Assembly: GCA_029990175.1 (NCBI GenBank)
Contig: JARKIP010000065.1
Location: 7,072,501-7,136,500 of the forward strand
Origin: Petunia secreta
Taxonomy: Eukaryota > Streptophyta > Magnoliopsida > Solanales > Solanaceae
Reading direction: 5' to 3'
Length of the DNA stretch: 64,000 bases
The notes beneath the pieces were generated by a model. The model was not told the DNA's origin. It did no database searches and saw only the letters and a list, made by a program, of their open reading frames with translations. Both the position numbers and the translations under genes were made by a program. Numbering within the stretch: the first letter of the stretch is position 1; every line of letters starts with the position of its first letter. Below, one piece after another: positions 12,201 to 24,134 of this stretch.

Positions 12201-12871
12201 AACAAAGGGTGCACAACCAAGATGAAAGAATGATAGGACACCCTGGATGAAAAGATACACGACCCAATATAAAAGAAATATACAGCCCGACGTGACAAGC
12301 ACACATTTAAAGGACAAAAAGCAAATGGACATACAATCCGGTGTAGCACTGGCAAGATGGTTCAACAGCAGTTCAACACGACAAAGCAACTACCTCATGA
12401 CAAGAAACACTTGGCAAATGGATATCACCAGAGGAGAAGCACACATTCCCTAGCACTGGGCACCTGCAAGCGGACCAGACAAAAGAGAGCTGAACTCAAC
12501 AGGGAAGTTTACTTTATCTTCATCTTTATCTTTATTTGTATTTATCCTGATTCTTGCTGTAGGGACTCTTCGATCTCTCGACAAACCCCTGCGTTCTACT
12601 CTCACACCTGCTTCTAAAATCACTGCCAATTGTGCAACCACAAAACCTCAAATACATACCAAAGCATCATTCCAAAAAAGCCTAATCCTATAGACAATGC
12701 TTTGCTGCACCCGCAAGCTACCTATTTTTTCCAAGTTCCAAAGCGCTCGAAACTATAGTTCCATACTCGCAGCAGTGATCTACCCGACCTTTCTTCGCCG
12801 ATTGAGTACCAGCTTCATATTCCTTCCTAATCGTGCATATTCATCATGCTTTACTCCTCAATATTCGTTAG
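12201..12871. other. Ogre 3' region, non-coding
   Basis: The first ~150 bp still show decayed fragments of the minisatellite half-unit (ACACGACCC, ACAGCCCGA). After that I see no repeat or gene. Confidence 0.5.
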
Positions 12872-13040
12872 TTCATCCAAGACAATGTTGAGGCCAAGGT
12901 GACTCCTCTATCGAGTTATAGTGGAAAATGTGCCCATGTAAACCCCTCTTTATGGGTATGTCGTGCACCACGTCTTCATAACTAGGACGTTTACAAGCCT
13001 ATTTCACCATACTCGGTCTATCGATGTTATCTCGACTTCG
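12872..13040. repeat. 169-bp duplication, copy 1
   Basis: Starts TCATCCAAGACAATGTTGAGG and ends TATCTCGACTTCG. It matches 13292-13460 over the full 169 bp with scattered substitutions, and shares phrases such as TCTTCATAACTAGGACG. Confidence 0.85.
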
Positions 13041-13291
13041 ACAACGCCTTTGTCCTACCTGCAAAATGCCTGTTCTGTCGAATTTTGACATGCCCAAAAG
13101 CCGAATCCCCACAAGCAATCTACCTAATCCCCATTGCGAATTACGATGTCATTTTGCATTTCCTTCCAACTAATGCCTACTTTGCCTATCCAAGCCTATC
13201 TGCGTCAATCGTGCGTGTTTTCGTGCTTAATCGTGCCCATCTATTTCAGTCGTACGCATTTATAAAACTCTCTCCTCAAGTTCCACCCAGC

Positions 13292-13460
13292 TCAATCAAG
13301 GCAATATTGGAGGCGAGTTTACTTATTTATCGAGACGAAGTGGAAACTATGTACATATAAACTCCTCTTTATGCGTATGCAGCGCGCCCCATCTTCATAA
13401 CTAGGACGATTATAAGCCTCTTTTCCCACGCTCGGTCTATTGATATTATCTCATCTTCGC
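13292..13460. repeat. 169-bp duplication, copy 2
   Basis: Direct repeat of 12872-13040 at a 420-bp offset. Weaker similarity upstream (AATCGTGC blocks) suggests the duplicated unit was originally larger. Confidence 0.85.
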
Positions 13461-13784
13461 TAGCTCTTTTTCTCCATTCATTATTTATCTCGCCAAAAGA
13501 TAAAGCGCACACGAACCTAAACATTACATACTTAGATAAGTTTAATCTTTACATTCTAAATCGTGCGCTATAAACATCTCATACAGGCAACATGTCATTC
13601 TAGAACTACACACGGCCTGATTCTCGTGAAACCCGAGATATGTAGGCAACCAAGAGACCGGGGTTCGGCCAAAAATACCCCAAACTCCCGTTTCCCATTC
13701 AATCATTTTTTTTGCCTTCCAGTCATGAGAAAATTGGCTACTCTGTCAACTATCTTTGCCCCAAGACTGTTTTATCATCTTCGG

Positions 13785-13799
13785 GTAAAGAGGGGCAGC
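13785..13799 (+). promoter_or_regulatory. Polypurine tract of Ogre-type element
   Basis: GTAAAGAGGGGCAGC abuts the TGTTGATACC start of the 3' LTR and would prime plus-strand synthesis. Confidence 0.8.
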
Positions 13800-16700
13800 T
13801 GTTGATACCCAATTTTGTCCCTCTTTTTTCTAAAATTATCGATAATTCAATTTAAAGGTAAAATGTGACTACTTGTGTAAAATATGCATTAAAAATCATG
13901 CATTTACGTGCGTTATCCACTATTTATATATTATATACTTAAGTGTGGCTATATTACGTAACTTTTGCATCATTTAGGCTATTTATCAAAACTGTGACTA
14001 TTTATAAAAATTAGTACATTTATAATAATAGTGGCTATATTATATAATTGCGTCACTTAGGCTACATGTCAAGGTTATTTCAATTTGTGATTATTTGTGC
14101 AAATTAGTAATTATTTGTGATTATGTATATTTAAATAATTTTATTTGAGTTTATTTAATATTTATTTGTGCATTTTATAATATACGTATATCTATATTTT
14201 TTATTTGCACCTTTAAGTTAAATATTGGCCAATTTAAAAGAAAATGTCCACTTCTTATTTTATTTTATTTTCTTACTTACTTTTCCATCTCCTTTTGTTA
14301 AATCTTTCCTATGAACCTGGACAATTGTCTTTCTAGGTACGCCCATTCTGTTGGAAATCAATTGCTATTTTCCACTAATTATTTAGTTCGAATTGTCCTG
14401 AATATTCTTGTAATTATTTTCGTATTCCAGAATATTTCTTTTTAATCTATTTTAAAACCCTCCTTCGTATTAAATTTAGACAAGTATTCGTCTAGATTCA
14501 TTCATTTTTCACCATGCATTTTTCTAAACTTTTCTTATACAAAATGTATTTTTTACTTTATTTCAATTTCTTCAAATTTCGTTTGAACCTAGACATAATA
14601 CTTAACCAAATACATTTTCCTACATTACATCATTTTCTACCTAATTTCAAGATTTCTATCTCTACTTGAATCTAGACAAAATGCGGTCTATATTCGTATT
14701 CTTTATTCAAATCCGTCCAAGTTCATCCCCCCATAACTTATCTTCCCTTCCCCGTTTTGGAAACAATTCAAAACCCCTAATCTCTCATTTCCTAATTCTC
14801 TATCCCTAAAATCATTCCCCTAAATCAATTCCTAAAATCCCTCACTCCTCAACTAATTCCAAAATCAATACAACTTCTCCCTAAAATCACTCTAGTTCCT
14901 ACGGCTACTCCCGTCCCCCATTTTGCTTAAGTACACAGTACGCCAACTCCTCTTCATCATCGGCACTCACACTCACATACAACCAATCATATACATACTC
15001 CTCGATACTCCCCTACCCTTTGTCTTTTTCACGACACGAACCGAAAATCCAGACACCCCCACCTTGTTTCTCTTCCGTTACAAATTCATTCTTACCATTA
15101 TACAGATCACAGTACACTTCCAGACTCCCTTTTTCATCGCCATCGTCCCCCATCTCTCACACCATTTTCCACCATAGATATACATACACGCCTAAAAAGA
15201 ACAAAAAATAGAGAGCATCACACACCAAGGAACAACAAGATCAGTATACTCATCCCCCCGCTGCAGAAACCACACCACCATTACCCGAACCATCGGTTAA
15301 CCTCAAACCAACCTCCACAAAATCCATACAACACACACAATCTGAAAAAAGAGGAAGTGGGAAGTCGAAGGACACAGATCTAATCCAGGAAAAATGGAGA
15401 GGGTAAAGAAACACTGGGATCGGGGGTTAAGGAAATGGATCAGCAGCTGTAAAGCCACCACCACCACCATCGGAAAACTCAACATCGATCCTTTTCATTT
15501 GTTACTGGATTTAAATTGCAAATTTGGGTGTCGAAGCGACGCTGCCATTAAAAGGGTCTTGGCAGTCGCTCCATCTCTTTGAGTTTGACATCGCTGGAAA
15601 ATCTCGTCGCTTGCCCTCCTGTTTCCTATTTGTATTTAGTTTCTCTGCTTTGTGCTAATTTTACTATTGCAGGGACGTAGGGTTAGGAGCGGCATCGCTG
15701 AATCCAGTGAGCAGTCGCTTACCCCTATTCTTTTCTATGGTTGCACCGCCGGTTCTATTTGACTGTGGTTACTTGGAAATCTGTTCCAGTATTCATCCCG
15801 ATACTCTAATGTTCTGTTATGGAGATGGGTTTGTTTGATCATGAAATTGGCCCACTTATGCTATTGCGTTGACTCACTCCCTGTTTTAATGTATTATTGT
15901 TATCGTTATGCCTATTGCTTTTATTGAAGTACTACCGACCATATTTTTTTGAGATTCGGCAACAAGTGCAGGATACAAATTGATGCTAATTCAGCACTTA
16001 CTAGTCAAGAACTAGGCCAAGGAAAAAAACCATTTATTTGAGGCCTACACAAGAAATTGATGGATACCAAAGGAATTGACGAATGCTATACCAATTACGG
16101 CTAAGGAAAATAATTGTTTATTTGAGGCCTACTGATAAACAATCCCATTCCCACGTCCCTAAAAACAAAAGGCTATGATAATGTGTATAAGCGGTGATTA
16201 CAAACGAGTCGGTTGATGGAGTGATGAGACCGGTACTTGGCATGGCAACACGACTGGCCGGCGTGTTCGCAGCCGTATCGATGTCCTAACCTCCACCCAA
16301 TTCATACACACCTGACCGACACTTTTACAAAATCCCTTTTCCCTTTTTATTTTACCTTATTATTATATTTTTACCCTATTATTATTATTATTATTATGTA
16401 TTATCATTATTATTTTTATTAATACTAATCTTATTTTCTCTATATTTTGTGCGAGGTAAAATTGAATAAGAGACGAGGTAAAAAGACCGCGAGGAGAAAA
16501 ATCCTTTTACTTACATTACTTTTCGTTATTATTACAATTATTATTATTATTATCTACTAATCTTTTTATTATCATTATTACTTTTATTATTATTAATATT
16601 ATTATTCACAAATTCGTTTTCATTTTGATTGCGAGGTACCTTTGGGAAAAGTCGATTAGTGAATTTAAATATTTTTCATCATTATATGCACATAAATGAT

Positions 16701-17029
16701 TATTTAATTATTCTCCTATTTGTAGCTAGTTATTTATTCTTTTATAATTCTTAGAATTCTCATTATTTAGTCCGGCTGGTAACCACATTTGTGGAGCTCG
16801 AGAGGTGCCTAACCCCTTCCTCTCGAGTTAACTTAAACCTCTTACCTGAATCTCCGACTCGTAGACCAACCCTGAATTAATTATTTAAATGTAATTAGAA
16901 GTTAATATGTGACCTAATATGCCTAGGAAATTTATTAGGTGGCGACTCCAACATTTAAACTCAAACTAGCTACCCAGTCAAATCCGAAACCCGACTCGCC
17001 TCGAGTTGAGTCCAAAATCGGGTATGACA
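13800..17029 (+). repeat. 3' LTR of Ogre-type element
   Basis: 3230 bp, TGTTGATACCC...GGGTATGACA. It differs from the 5' LTR by many substitutions, by the shorter ATT run and by several small indels, showing an old insertion. Confidence 0.9.
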
Positions 17030-17402
17030 AAAGCCAGTTATTTAGCAAATTAATACTTGAGGGTACCGATGTAGAAGACGTGGTATTGGAGTGATAGAAG
17101 AATAATGAAAACAGTTTGTTCACAGTTTCTGTCAAGAAGAGTATGTTGATAATATATTGAGGTTTGAGCATATTGCATTGCATTCCAAACACTTTTCAAA
17201 ATTATGTTTTGACGGAGATAGAGAAATTGATCTTTGGGGTTTATAGAAAAATTCGAAAGCAGGCGATGATGCTTACATTTTGAATTTTCATTGTCGTTTA
17301 GGCAAGACAACATTACGGATTGAAGGCTAAGCGTAAATGAGATATTTGATTTTGGCCTGAATGAATTTGTACAATTCAAGAGAATAATCATAGAGCCGAA
17401 TT
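17030..17402. other. Unassigned spacer
   Basis: AT-rich sequence between the Ogre-type element and the chromovirus-like element with no recognised feature. It ends GAATT, the left copy of the next element's target duplication. Confidence 0.5.
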
Positions 17403-18171
17403 TGATGCGGGGCAAACCATCACGAGACCGTTCACTCGGAGTCAAGCCAAAGTGGTCGAAGACGCTCACCTAAGCTTGGTGTGGAAGAGGCTTGATGATG
17501 GAAGCCTTGGAGGCCATTTGAAGAAGTACAACATGATATCAGGACAGGCGCTCCACCCAGAGGACCCAGGCGCTCCTCCTGAACCTTAGGCGCTCCACCC
17601 TGGAAGCTGTGTAGTTGGGCACTCCACCCAAGTCCAGGCGCACAGCCCAAGAAACATTCTATCCCAAAATTGAATTAGCTCCAGGTGCTCCGCCCAATGC
17701 GCTAAGTTCCGGGATTTTGAGTAGTCTTTTACTATTTTGACCCTGCCTGGTCTATTTCATTAAACCCAACTTGTGGGGCGTTTTAGAATTTATCTAGACT
17801 TGGGAAAAACTATAAATACCCAAGTCCTCTTCTATTTTCATAAGATTACCTTGAATTTTGAACACATTGAAGGGAGATTACCTTGAATTCTGAACACATT
17901 GAATGGAGATGAGATTCTCTAATGGAAGAAACCTTTACTTTTTGGTTTGAATCTATTGGTTGTACCAATTGACCTTTATTCCAAACCCGACAGGACACTT
18001 TGCAAGATCCAGGTGTGTCTTGAGGACCGTCCTTACGTCTAGATGTTCCTTGACTCGATCCGAGGGTATTACGAGACTAGTTCCTTATAGTTACCTCGGT
18101 AGTAGTTCGACATAAGTCTTGCTTGTATCTCGTTCTTTACTTTTTATCGCTTCCGTGATTTCCCTGCATCA
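17403..18171 (+). repeat. 5' LTR of chromovirus-like element
   Basis: 769 bp. It holds several GGCGCTCC(G/A)CC-type dyads (17545-17700), a TATA box TATAAATA at 17811-17818 and a 32-bp tandem duplication (17843-17874 and 17875-17906) absent from the 3' LTR. Confidence 0.92.
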
Positions 18172-18174
18172 GTT

Positions 18175-18190
18175 TGGTATCAGTGCAAGG
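18175..18190 (+). promoter_or_regulatory. Primer binding site, tRNA-Met type
   Basis: TGGTATCAGTGCAAGG lies three bases after the LTR. It matches the initiator tRNA-Met consensus TGGTATCAGAGC with one change. Confidence 0.85.
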
Positions 18191-19185
18191 CTCGAGATTT
18201 TTTTTACAAACCCTCGACCCTTGTTTATCATGCCTACGTTAGTCTCTATTTTAGATTCTTGTTCTTGTTATTGGAAAAGAAGAAAAATAAAAAAACATAG
18301 AAAATTGAAAAGATGAAAAACACCAAAAATTTATTTGTGTTTCTTGGAATGATTGACCCGTTGATTGATTGATATCGGGGTTTGTTTTTCAAAAACCCAT
18401 CGATTTGGTACCAATATCTTGTGATTTGGAGTTGTAAAACAAAGATTTGAAGAAATCATAACCTCCTTTTTGAAACCCTAAGTTTGAAACTTTGAACCAT
18501 GATTGTGCCTTGTTATTGGGTGTTTGCTGATGAAAATCATTGTGATTTATTGAGATTAGCATAATGGAACTTTGGGTACCTTGGATTTTGATAAAATACG
18601 GTGAAATCGATCCAAAATTTGTGTTGAAATTGAAGAAACACGTTGTTGAAAAAGCTGAAGAACAACGTTTGGGCGCTCCGCCTAATTGGAGGCACTCCAT
18701 CTAGTTGTGCAGTGCTTTAGGGGCTCCGCCTAGCTTCAGGCGCTCTGCCTGGCTTGCTCACTACACCAAAGTTGGGCGCTCCGCCTGACCCTGTAGCGAG
18801 GTTTTGGGTAGTTTTCTTCTAAGTTTTCGTGTTTTATTTGATTGCATTGCATCCGTTTAGTACTATTAGAGTAACATTCCTACTCAATTAGTACTAATCA
18901 TTTGAGCCTTTAGGATTATCATGCTTAGTGGAGAGGAGCTCAAAGAAGAATTCGTAGAACCATTTGTTTCACATCCGCACTTAAAAATCTTAGCGTCTAT
19001 CGAGTCCTATCAATTCAGTGCTTGATCTTGTGGAATGCTTGGTTATTGATTAGGAACGTGGTTCACCTTTGGTTCAAGCTTGAGTGATATATCCCCCACC
19101 ACTAAACGAGTGTACCAGAGTGACATTCAAGTGAGGTGTATGTGTGAGGTTGTTTCACTAACCGTTTGCTTGTTTTGTCAGTACC
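18191..19185 (+). other. Leader with GC-rich dyad cluster
   Basis: About 1 kb of untranslated leader. From 18667 to 18797 it carries five short GGGCGCTCCGCCT-like dyads resembling those in the LTR. The first 150 bp and the segment 18835-18965 align by eye with the leader of the non-autonomous element at 36623-37350. Confidence 0.75.
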
Positions 19186-20270
19186 ATGGCTAGTGAAGGT
19201 GATGATCCTATGAAGGGAGTCTTGGCTACCATCTTGGCTAGGTTGGATGGTATAAGCCTAAGACTTGAGAATCTTGAAAGAAGGACCACGAGTGTCCAAC
19301 TTGAAACCGATGAAGGTACAAGTGGCTCAACCATTACCCTGGAACAATTTGTCGAATTTGTTAGACAACAAAAGCTTAAAGATGATCTTGCTAGGAGTGA
19401 GCATGTGTTGGGCATTCCCCACATTTTGGGCACACCCCAAGGAAATGTCCCACTCCCTAAGGCCCGTAGAAACATTGCACCTCTTGAGCATGATGATGAA
19501 GCTCAAGAAGGGGAGGAAGCCTAGTTTGGTGATGATGATTATGAAGCTCCCTATCTATTTAGGAGAGCTATGAATTGGGGTCGGCATGTGAATAGGGGTA
19601 GAAGCCGAGGTCGAGGGCCACCCATGGGGAATGTTGGAGGAAAATGTAGGAGGGATTATGATGCTTATGGTGACAACTTTGGGGGCCAACCGGAGCCTTA
19701 CCGAGGGGGTCATGACAAAAATAATCTCAATAGTGTGAAGCTTTCTATTCCTACATTTAAAGGGAGTGATCCGGTTGAGTATCTTGAGTGGAAGTTAACC
19801 ATGGAAAGAGTGTTTGACACCAATGACATGACCGATGAGAAGAAAGCCAAATATGCTATATCTTCCTTTGAATCTTTTGCTTCTATTTGGTGGGAGGCAA
19901 CCAAGAGGTCAAGAAGAAGGAATGCTTTGCCCGTGAATCTTACTTGGGCTGAATTAACTCGTGTGATGGATGAGAAGTATGTGACTTACCAATATCATCA
20001 AGACCAACTCAAACGTCTTTATGAGTTGAAATAAGGCTACAAGACAGTTGGAGAGTACTAAAATGAGTTTGAGCAAATCCGGATGACCTTAGACATGGAT
20101 GTGGACGAAGATGAGCCGGTCGTGCTTCGATTTAGGAGTGGGTTGAACCTTAGAGATAGCCTCTCAATTGAGGTTTCACAAGTTTCGATCTCATCATTGT
20201 CTAGATGAGGCCGCGGTTGAAGCCGAGAAATGGCTCAAAGAATAGAAGTCCACCCGCTACAAGAGTAACA
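19186..20270 (+). pseudogene. Gag of chromovirus-like element
   Basis: Starts at the ATG 19186 (MASEGDDPMKGVLA), with an N-terminal coiled-coil-like segment (ILARLDGISLRLENLERR). In the same frame follow an RG-rich, Gly/Tyr-rich linker and a capsid domain with PVEYLEWKLTMERVF, SIWWEATKRSR, TWAELTRVMDEKYV and YHQDQLKRLYELK, the usual retrotransposon gag signature. In-frame stops occur at 19522-19524, 20032-20034 and again just after, and the frame changes before the nucleocapsid. The protein would form the particle that packages element RNA. It is clearly broken. Confidence 0.88.
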
Positions 20271-20281
20271 TTTCTACTCCC

Positions 20282-20990
20282 GTGATTAAGCCAAAGGAGT
20301 GGAAGACTCCAAATGCAAAATTCCCAAATACAAGTGGTGCAAGTGCTAGTAGAGATTTGAAGAAGTCTTATGAGAAGCCAATGCCAAATGTGGGAGGTAA
20401 TTCTAAAACTCAATTGACCACTCCTACTTCTTCTTCTATTCAATGCCACAAATGCAAAGGGTATGGTAAATTTGCTATAGATTGTCCTACTCGAAAGACC
20501 ATGATTGTTATGGATGATGGAACGGTGTATGAACAAGAGAGTAAACTCGAGGATGAGGGAGTGGAGGAGAGAGAGTTAGTTGAGAAAGGAGAGGAAGATG
20601 AAGGAGATGACCCTAACATGTTTTTTGTTGTTAGGAGAAGTTTGAGTGCCATTCTTGTAGAGGAGAGTGAAAATGTGCAAAGAGAAAACCGCTTTCATGC
20701 TAGATGCCGTGTAATGGGGCAAGTGTGCTCAATGATAATAGACTCGGGAAGTTGTGCTAACATGGTGAGCCAATCTTTGGTCACACAATTGAAGTTGCCT
20801 ACTTTGAAACACCAAACCCCTACCGTTTGCAATGGCTAAGTGAGTGTGGGGAGTTGAAGGTGGTAAAGCAAGTCTTGATAAAGTTCAAGATTAGGAACTA
20901 TGAAGATGAGCATATGTTTGATGTGGTGCCTATGCAAGCTTGCCATCTCTTGTTTGGTAGGCCATGGAAATTTGATAGAAATGTGATACA
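20282..20990 (+). pseudogene. Nucleocapsid and aspartic protease region
   Basis: The zinc knuckle at 20444-20485 reads CHKCKGYGKFAIDC. The CX2C...C spacing is kept, but the histidine expected in CCHC knuckles is lysine. An acidic linker follows, then the protease active site IIDSGSCANM with Asp-Ser-Gly at 20741-20749, intact. A frameshift near 20836 moves the second half of the protease (GELKVVKQVLIKF, HLLFGRPWKFD) into another frame. The apparent start at 20827 is therefore a break point, not a true initiation site. Confidence 0.85.
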
Positions 20991-22971
20991 TGATGGCCGT
21001 GTCAACACTTATACGGTCAAGCATGAGGGGAAAAAGTTTGTGCTCAAGCCCTTGATGCCCAAGCAAGTAAGTGATAACTATAGGCATATGAGGGAGTTGA
21101 AAGAAGTGGCAAAGGCTAAGTCAATTGTTGAGACTAGACCTTTGGCCGAGAGCCTAGTTGTGGCTCCCCCATCTTCTACCGGTAGCATTTGTGCCATGAT
21201 GCAACCGCGTGAGCTTTTGAGAGGGAATGATGGCACCAAAATTCTCATTTGCCTAGTGCACAAAGGTATGATCTTATCTTCCGAATTTGATTATTCTTCT
21301 AACCCTTTGCCTAGTGTTCTTGAAAATGTTTTGAAGGTTTTTGGGGATATTTTCTCAAATGAGATGCCAAGTGGTTTACCTTCATTGAGGGGTATTAAAC
21401 ATCAAATTGACTTTGTCCCAGGATCCCAAATTCCAAATAAGTCGGCCTATAGAAGCAATCCCGAAGATACAAAGGAGTTGCAAAGGCAAGTGGATGAATT
21501 TCTTATTAAGGGCTTGGTTCGTGAGAGCTTAAGTTCGTGTGTCGTGCCCGTAATACTTGTCCCAAAGAAGGATGGCACATGGAGGATATGTGTGGATTGC
21601 CGAGAAATTAACAAAATCACGGTAAAGTATCGACATCCCATACCTCATTTAGATGATATGCTTGATGAGCTAAGTGGTTCTAGCATCTTCTCAAAGACAG
21701 ACCTTAGGTCCGGTTACCACCAAATCTGTATGAAACCGGGTGATGAGTGGAAAACCACATTCTAGTCCAAGTTTGGTCTATATGAATGGTTGGTGATGCC
21801 CTTTTGCCTCTCCAACGTACCTAGTACCTTCATAAGGCTAATAAATCATGTGTTGAAGCCATTCATTAACAAATTCGTGGTCATCTACTTTGATGACATT
21901 TTGATATATAGCAAGTCATTAGACGATCATGTTGATCGTTTAAGGCAAGTGCTTGAAGTGTTGATAGCCGAGAAGCTCTTTGTTAATTATAAGAAATGTG
22001 CCTTTGGTGTTGAAAAGTTAGTCTTTCTTGGGTTTGTTGTGATTTCTCAAGGAGTGGAAGTCGATGAGTCCAAGGTAGAGGCCATTAGATATTGGCCTAC
22101 TCCCACTACCGTGTCTCCAGTTAGAAGCTTTCATGGCCTTTCTAGCTTCTATAGGAGATTTGTGAAGGACTTTAGCTCTATTGCCGCTCCACTCACCGAA
22201 TTGGTAAAGAAGGACAAGCCTTTTGTGTGGGGAGAGCCTCAAGAGGAGGCCTTCCAAGAATTGAAAAGTAGCTTGAGCACCGCCCCTCTATTGCAATTGC
22301 CCGACTTTGGAAAGGCATTTGAGGTTGAATGTGATGCCTCGGGGGTGGGAATTGGTGGTGTTCTAATGCAAGATGGAAAACCCATAACCTACTTTAGTGA
22401 AAAATTGAAGGGTGCAACCTTGAATTACTCTACGCATGACAAGGAGTTGTATGCCCTAGTGAGAGCTCTTGCTCATTGGCAACATTATATTTGGCCTAGG
22501 GAATTTGTGATTAAGAGTGATCATGAGTCACTCAAGCATCTTAGGGGCCAAGAGAATTTGAATAAGAGGCATGCCAAATTGGTAGAGTTCATTGAGAGTT
22601 TCCCTTATGTGATTCAATACAAAAGGGGAGCCGAAAATGTTGTGGCGGATGCACTTTCTAGGAAGTTTGTTTTAGCCACTACTGTTGCCTCCAAGCTCAT
22701 GGGTTTTAAGAGCATCAAGTTGATGTATGCTCATGACCCAAAGCTAAAGAGCATCCATGAAGCTCTTCTGAAAGGAGAAAGAGTTGAGAAGTACCAATGG
22801 GTAGACAGCTATATCTTTAGAAATGGTAGAGTTTGCATACCCGAGTCTTCATGGAGAGAATTGCTTGTTCAAGAAGCGCATAGTGGGGGACTAATGGGTC
22901 ACTTTGGAAGGGATAAAACCTTGGCCATTCTTATGGAGCAATTCCATTGGCCTAAAATGGGGTTACAAGTT
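20991..22971 (+). pseudogene. Reverse transcriptase-RNase H of chromovirus-like element
   Basis: RT copies element RNA into DNA. The sequence shows RESLSSCVVPVILVPKKDGT, SKTDLRSGYHQI, and the catalytic YFDD at 21886-21897, intact. A TAG at 21763-21765 interrupts the GDEWKTTF motif, and the same frame reopens after it. RNase H follows with FEVECDASGVGIGGVL, YSTHDKELYALV and VVADALSRK. The beginning of integrase (AHSGGLMGHFGRDKT) is in the same frame, which stops at 22972-22974 inside the zinc-binding region. It is about as long as a normal RT-RH block, so only point lesions are seen. Confidence 0.93.
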
Positions 22972-24134
22972 TAGAGACTTTGTAATTCTTGCCTTAAGTG
23001 CAAGTATGCTAAGTCCAAATCGAACCCCCATAGTTTGTATACCCCTCTCCCCGTACCTACTAGCCCGTGGATGGATATTTCTATGGATTAGTTTATGGGA
23101 TTACCACGGTCTAGGAGGGACTTGATAGCATTTATGTTGTCATGGACAGGTTTTCTAAGATAGCTCCATTCCATGTAAAAAGTGTGATGATGCACAGCAT
23201 GTTGCTTCTTTATTCATTGATAATGTGTTAAAGTTGCATGGTGTGCCTCAAACCATTGTGAGTGATAGGGACATTAAGTTCCTTAGCCATTTTTGGAGGA
23301 GTTTGTGGGGGTGCTCTTGGCACCAAGTTGTTTTGCATGTCCCACCACCCCCAAACGGATGGACAAATCGAGGTGGTGAACCGAACTTTGGGTGCTCTTC
23401 TTAGAGCTATGACCCGAGGTAAGGGAGGGACTTGGATTGATAAGCTACCTCTTATAGAGTTTGCATATAACTGCACTTTGCATCGCATGATTGGTATGAC
23501 TTCATTTGACTGTGTTTATGGCTTTAATCCTTTGATTCCACTTGATCTAACCCCTTTGCCCAAGGATGTGATTGTTAGTTTTGAAGGTAAGAGCCGAGCA
23601 AAGGCTATGCTTGAGGTCCATGCCAAAGCAAGGAACAACTTGGAGGAAGCCTATTCCAAGGTAGCCACCAAGAAGAACAAAGGGAGGAAAATGTTGGAGC
23701 TCAAGAAAGGAGATTGGGTGTGGGTGCACTTCCACAAATAGCGGTTTCAAAACCGTAGGAAAGGGAAGTTGGCACCCCTAGGAGATGGACCATTCCAAGT
23801 GCTTTCCAAGATCAACAACAATGCTTACGTGATTAACTTGCCCAGTGAGTATAATGTCTCCACTACTTTCAACATTTCTGACTTGACTCCTTTTGATGTA
23901 GGGGATGAAGGGGCCGTGGTTGATGATGCCGTGATTTCGAGGACGAAATCCTCTCAAGAAGGGGAGGATGATGCGGGGAAAACCATCACGAGACCATTCA
24001 CCCGGAGTCAAGCCAAAGAGGTCCAATATGCTCACCTAAGATTGATGTGGAAGGGGCTTGAAGATGGAAACCTTAGAGGCCATTTGACGAAGTACAACAT
24101 GATATCATGCAAGGCGTTCTGCCCTGAACCTTAG
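22860..24134 (+). pseudogene. Integrase with LTR-overlapping C-terminus
   Basis: Integrase joins the cDNA to host DNA. The HHCC zinc domain (histidines in AHSGGLMGHFG, cysteines in LCNSCLKCK) spans a TAG at 22972-22974. The first catalytic Asp lies in SPWMDISMD, with a stop next to it near 23089. The second is in IVSDRDIKF and the Glu in GQIEVVNRT. The frame shifts near 23120, and TAG at 23739-23741 breaks it again before the GPFQVLSKINNNAY domain. The tail ISRTKSSQEGEDD then TRPFTRSQAK resembles the C-terminal targeting region of chromoviruses. It ends at 24132-24134, 55 codons inside the 3' LTR that starts at 23969. Confidence 0.88.

Larger units (their letters stand above)
1371..17029 (+). 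mobile_element. Ogre/Tat-type Ty3-gypsy LTR retrotransposon, pol-less
   Basis: A 15.7-kb element bounded by ~3.2-kb direct repeats that start TGTT and end ATGACA. Flanking pentamers AAAAC (1366-1370) and AAAGC (17030-17034) agree at four of five bases, a plausible aged target duplication. Ogre/Tat assignment rests on the very long LTRs, a primer site complementary to the 3' end of plant tRNA-Arg, an extra ORF (ORF1) upstream of gag, the polypurine tract AAAGAGGGGCAGC directly before the 3' LTR, and tandem repeats near the 3' end, all known traits of that lineage. No protease, reverse transcriptase, RNase H or integrase motif is visible between 9400 and 13780, so this copy is non-autonomous or heavily deleted. 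It has many stops and diverged LTRs, so it is an old insertion. Confidence 0.88.

Noticed and set aside
20827..20840. Apparent start of a new ORF at the protease
   Set aside because: The codon is TTG and the protein continues the protease from another frame, so this is a frameshift site.
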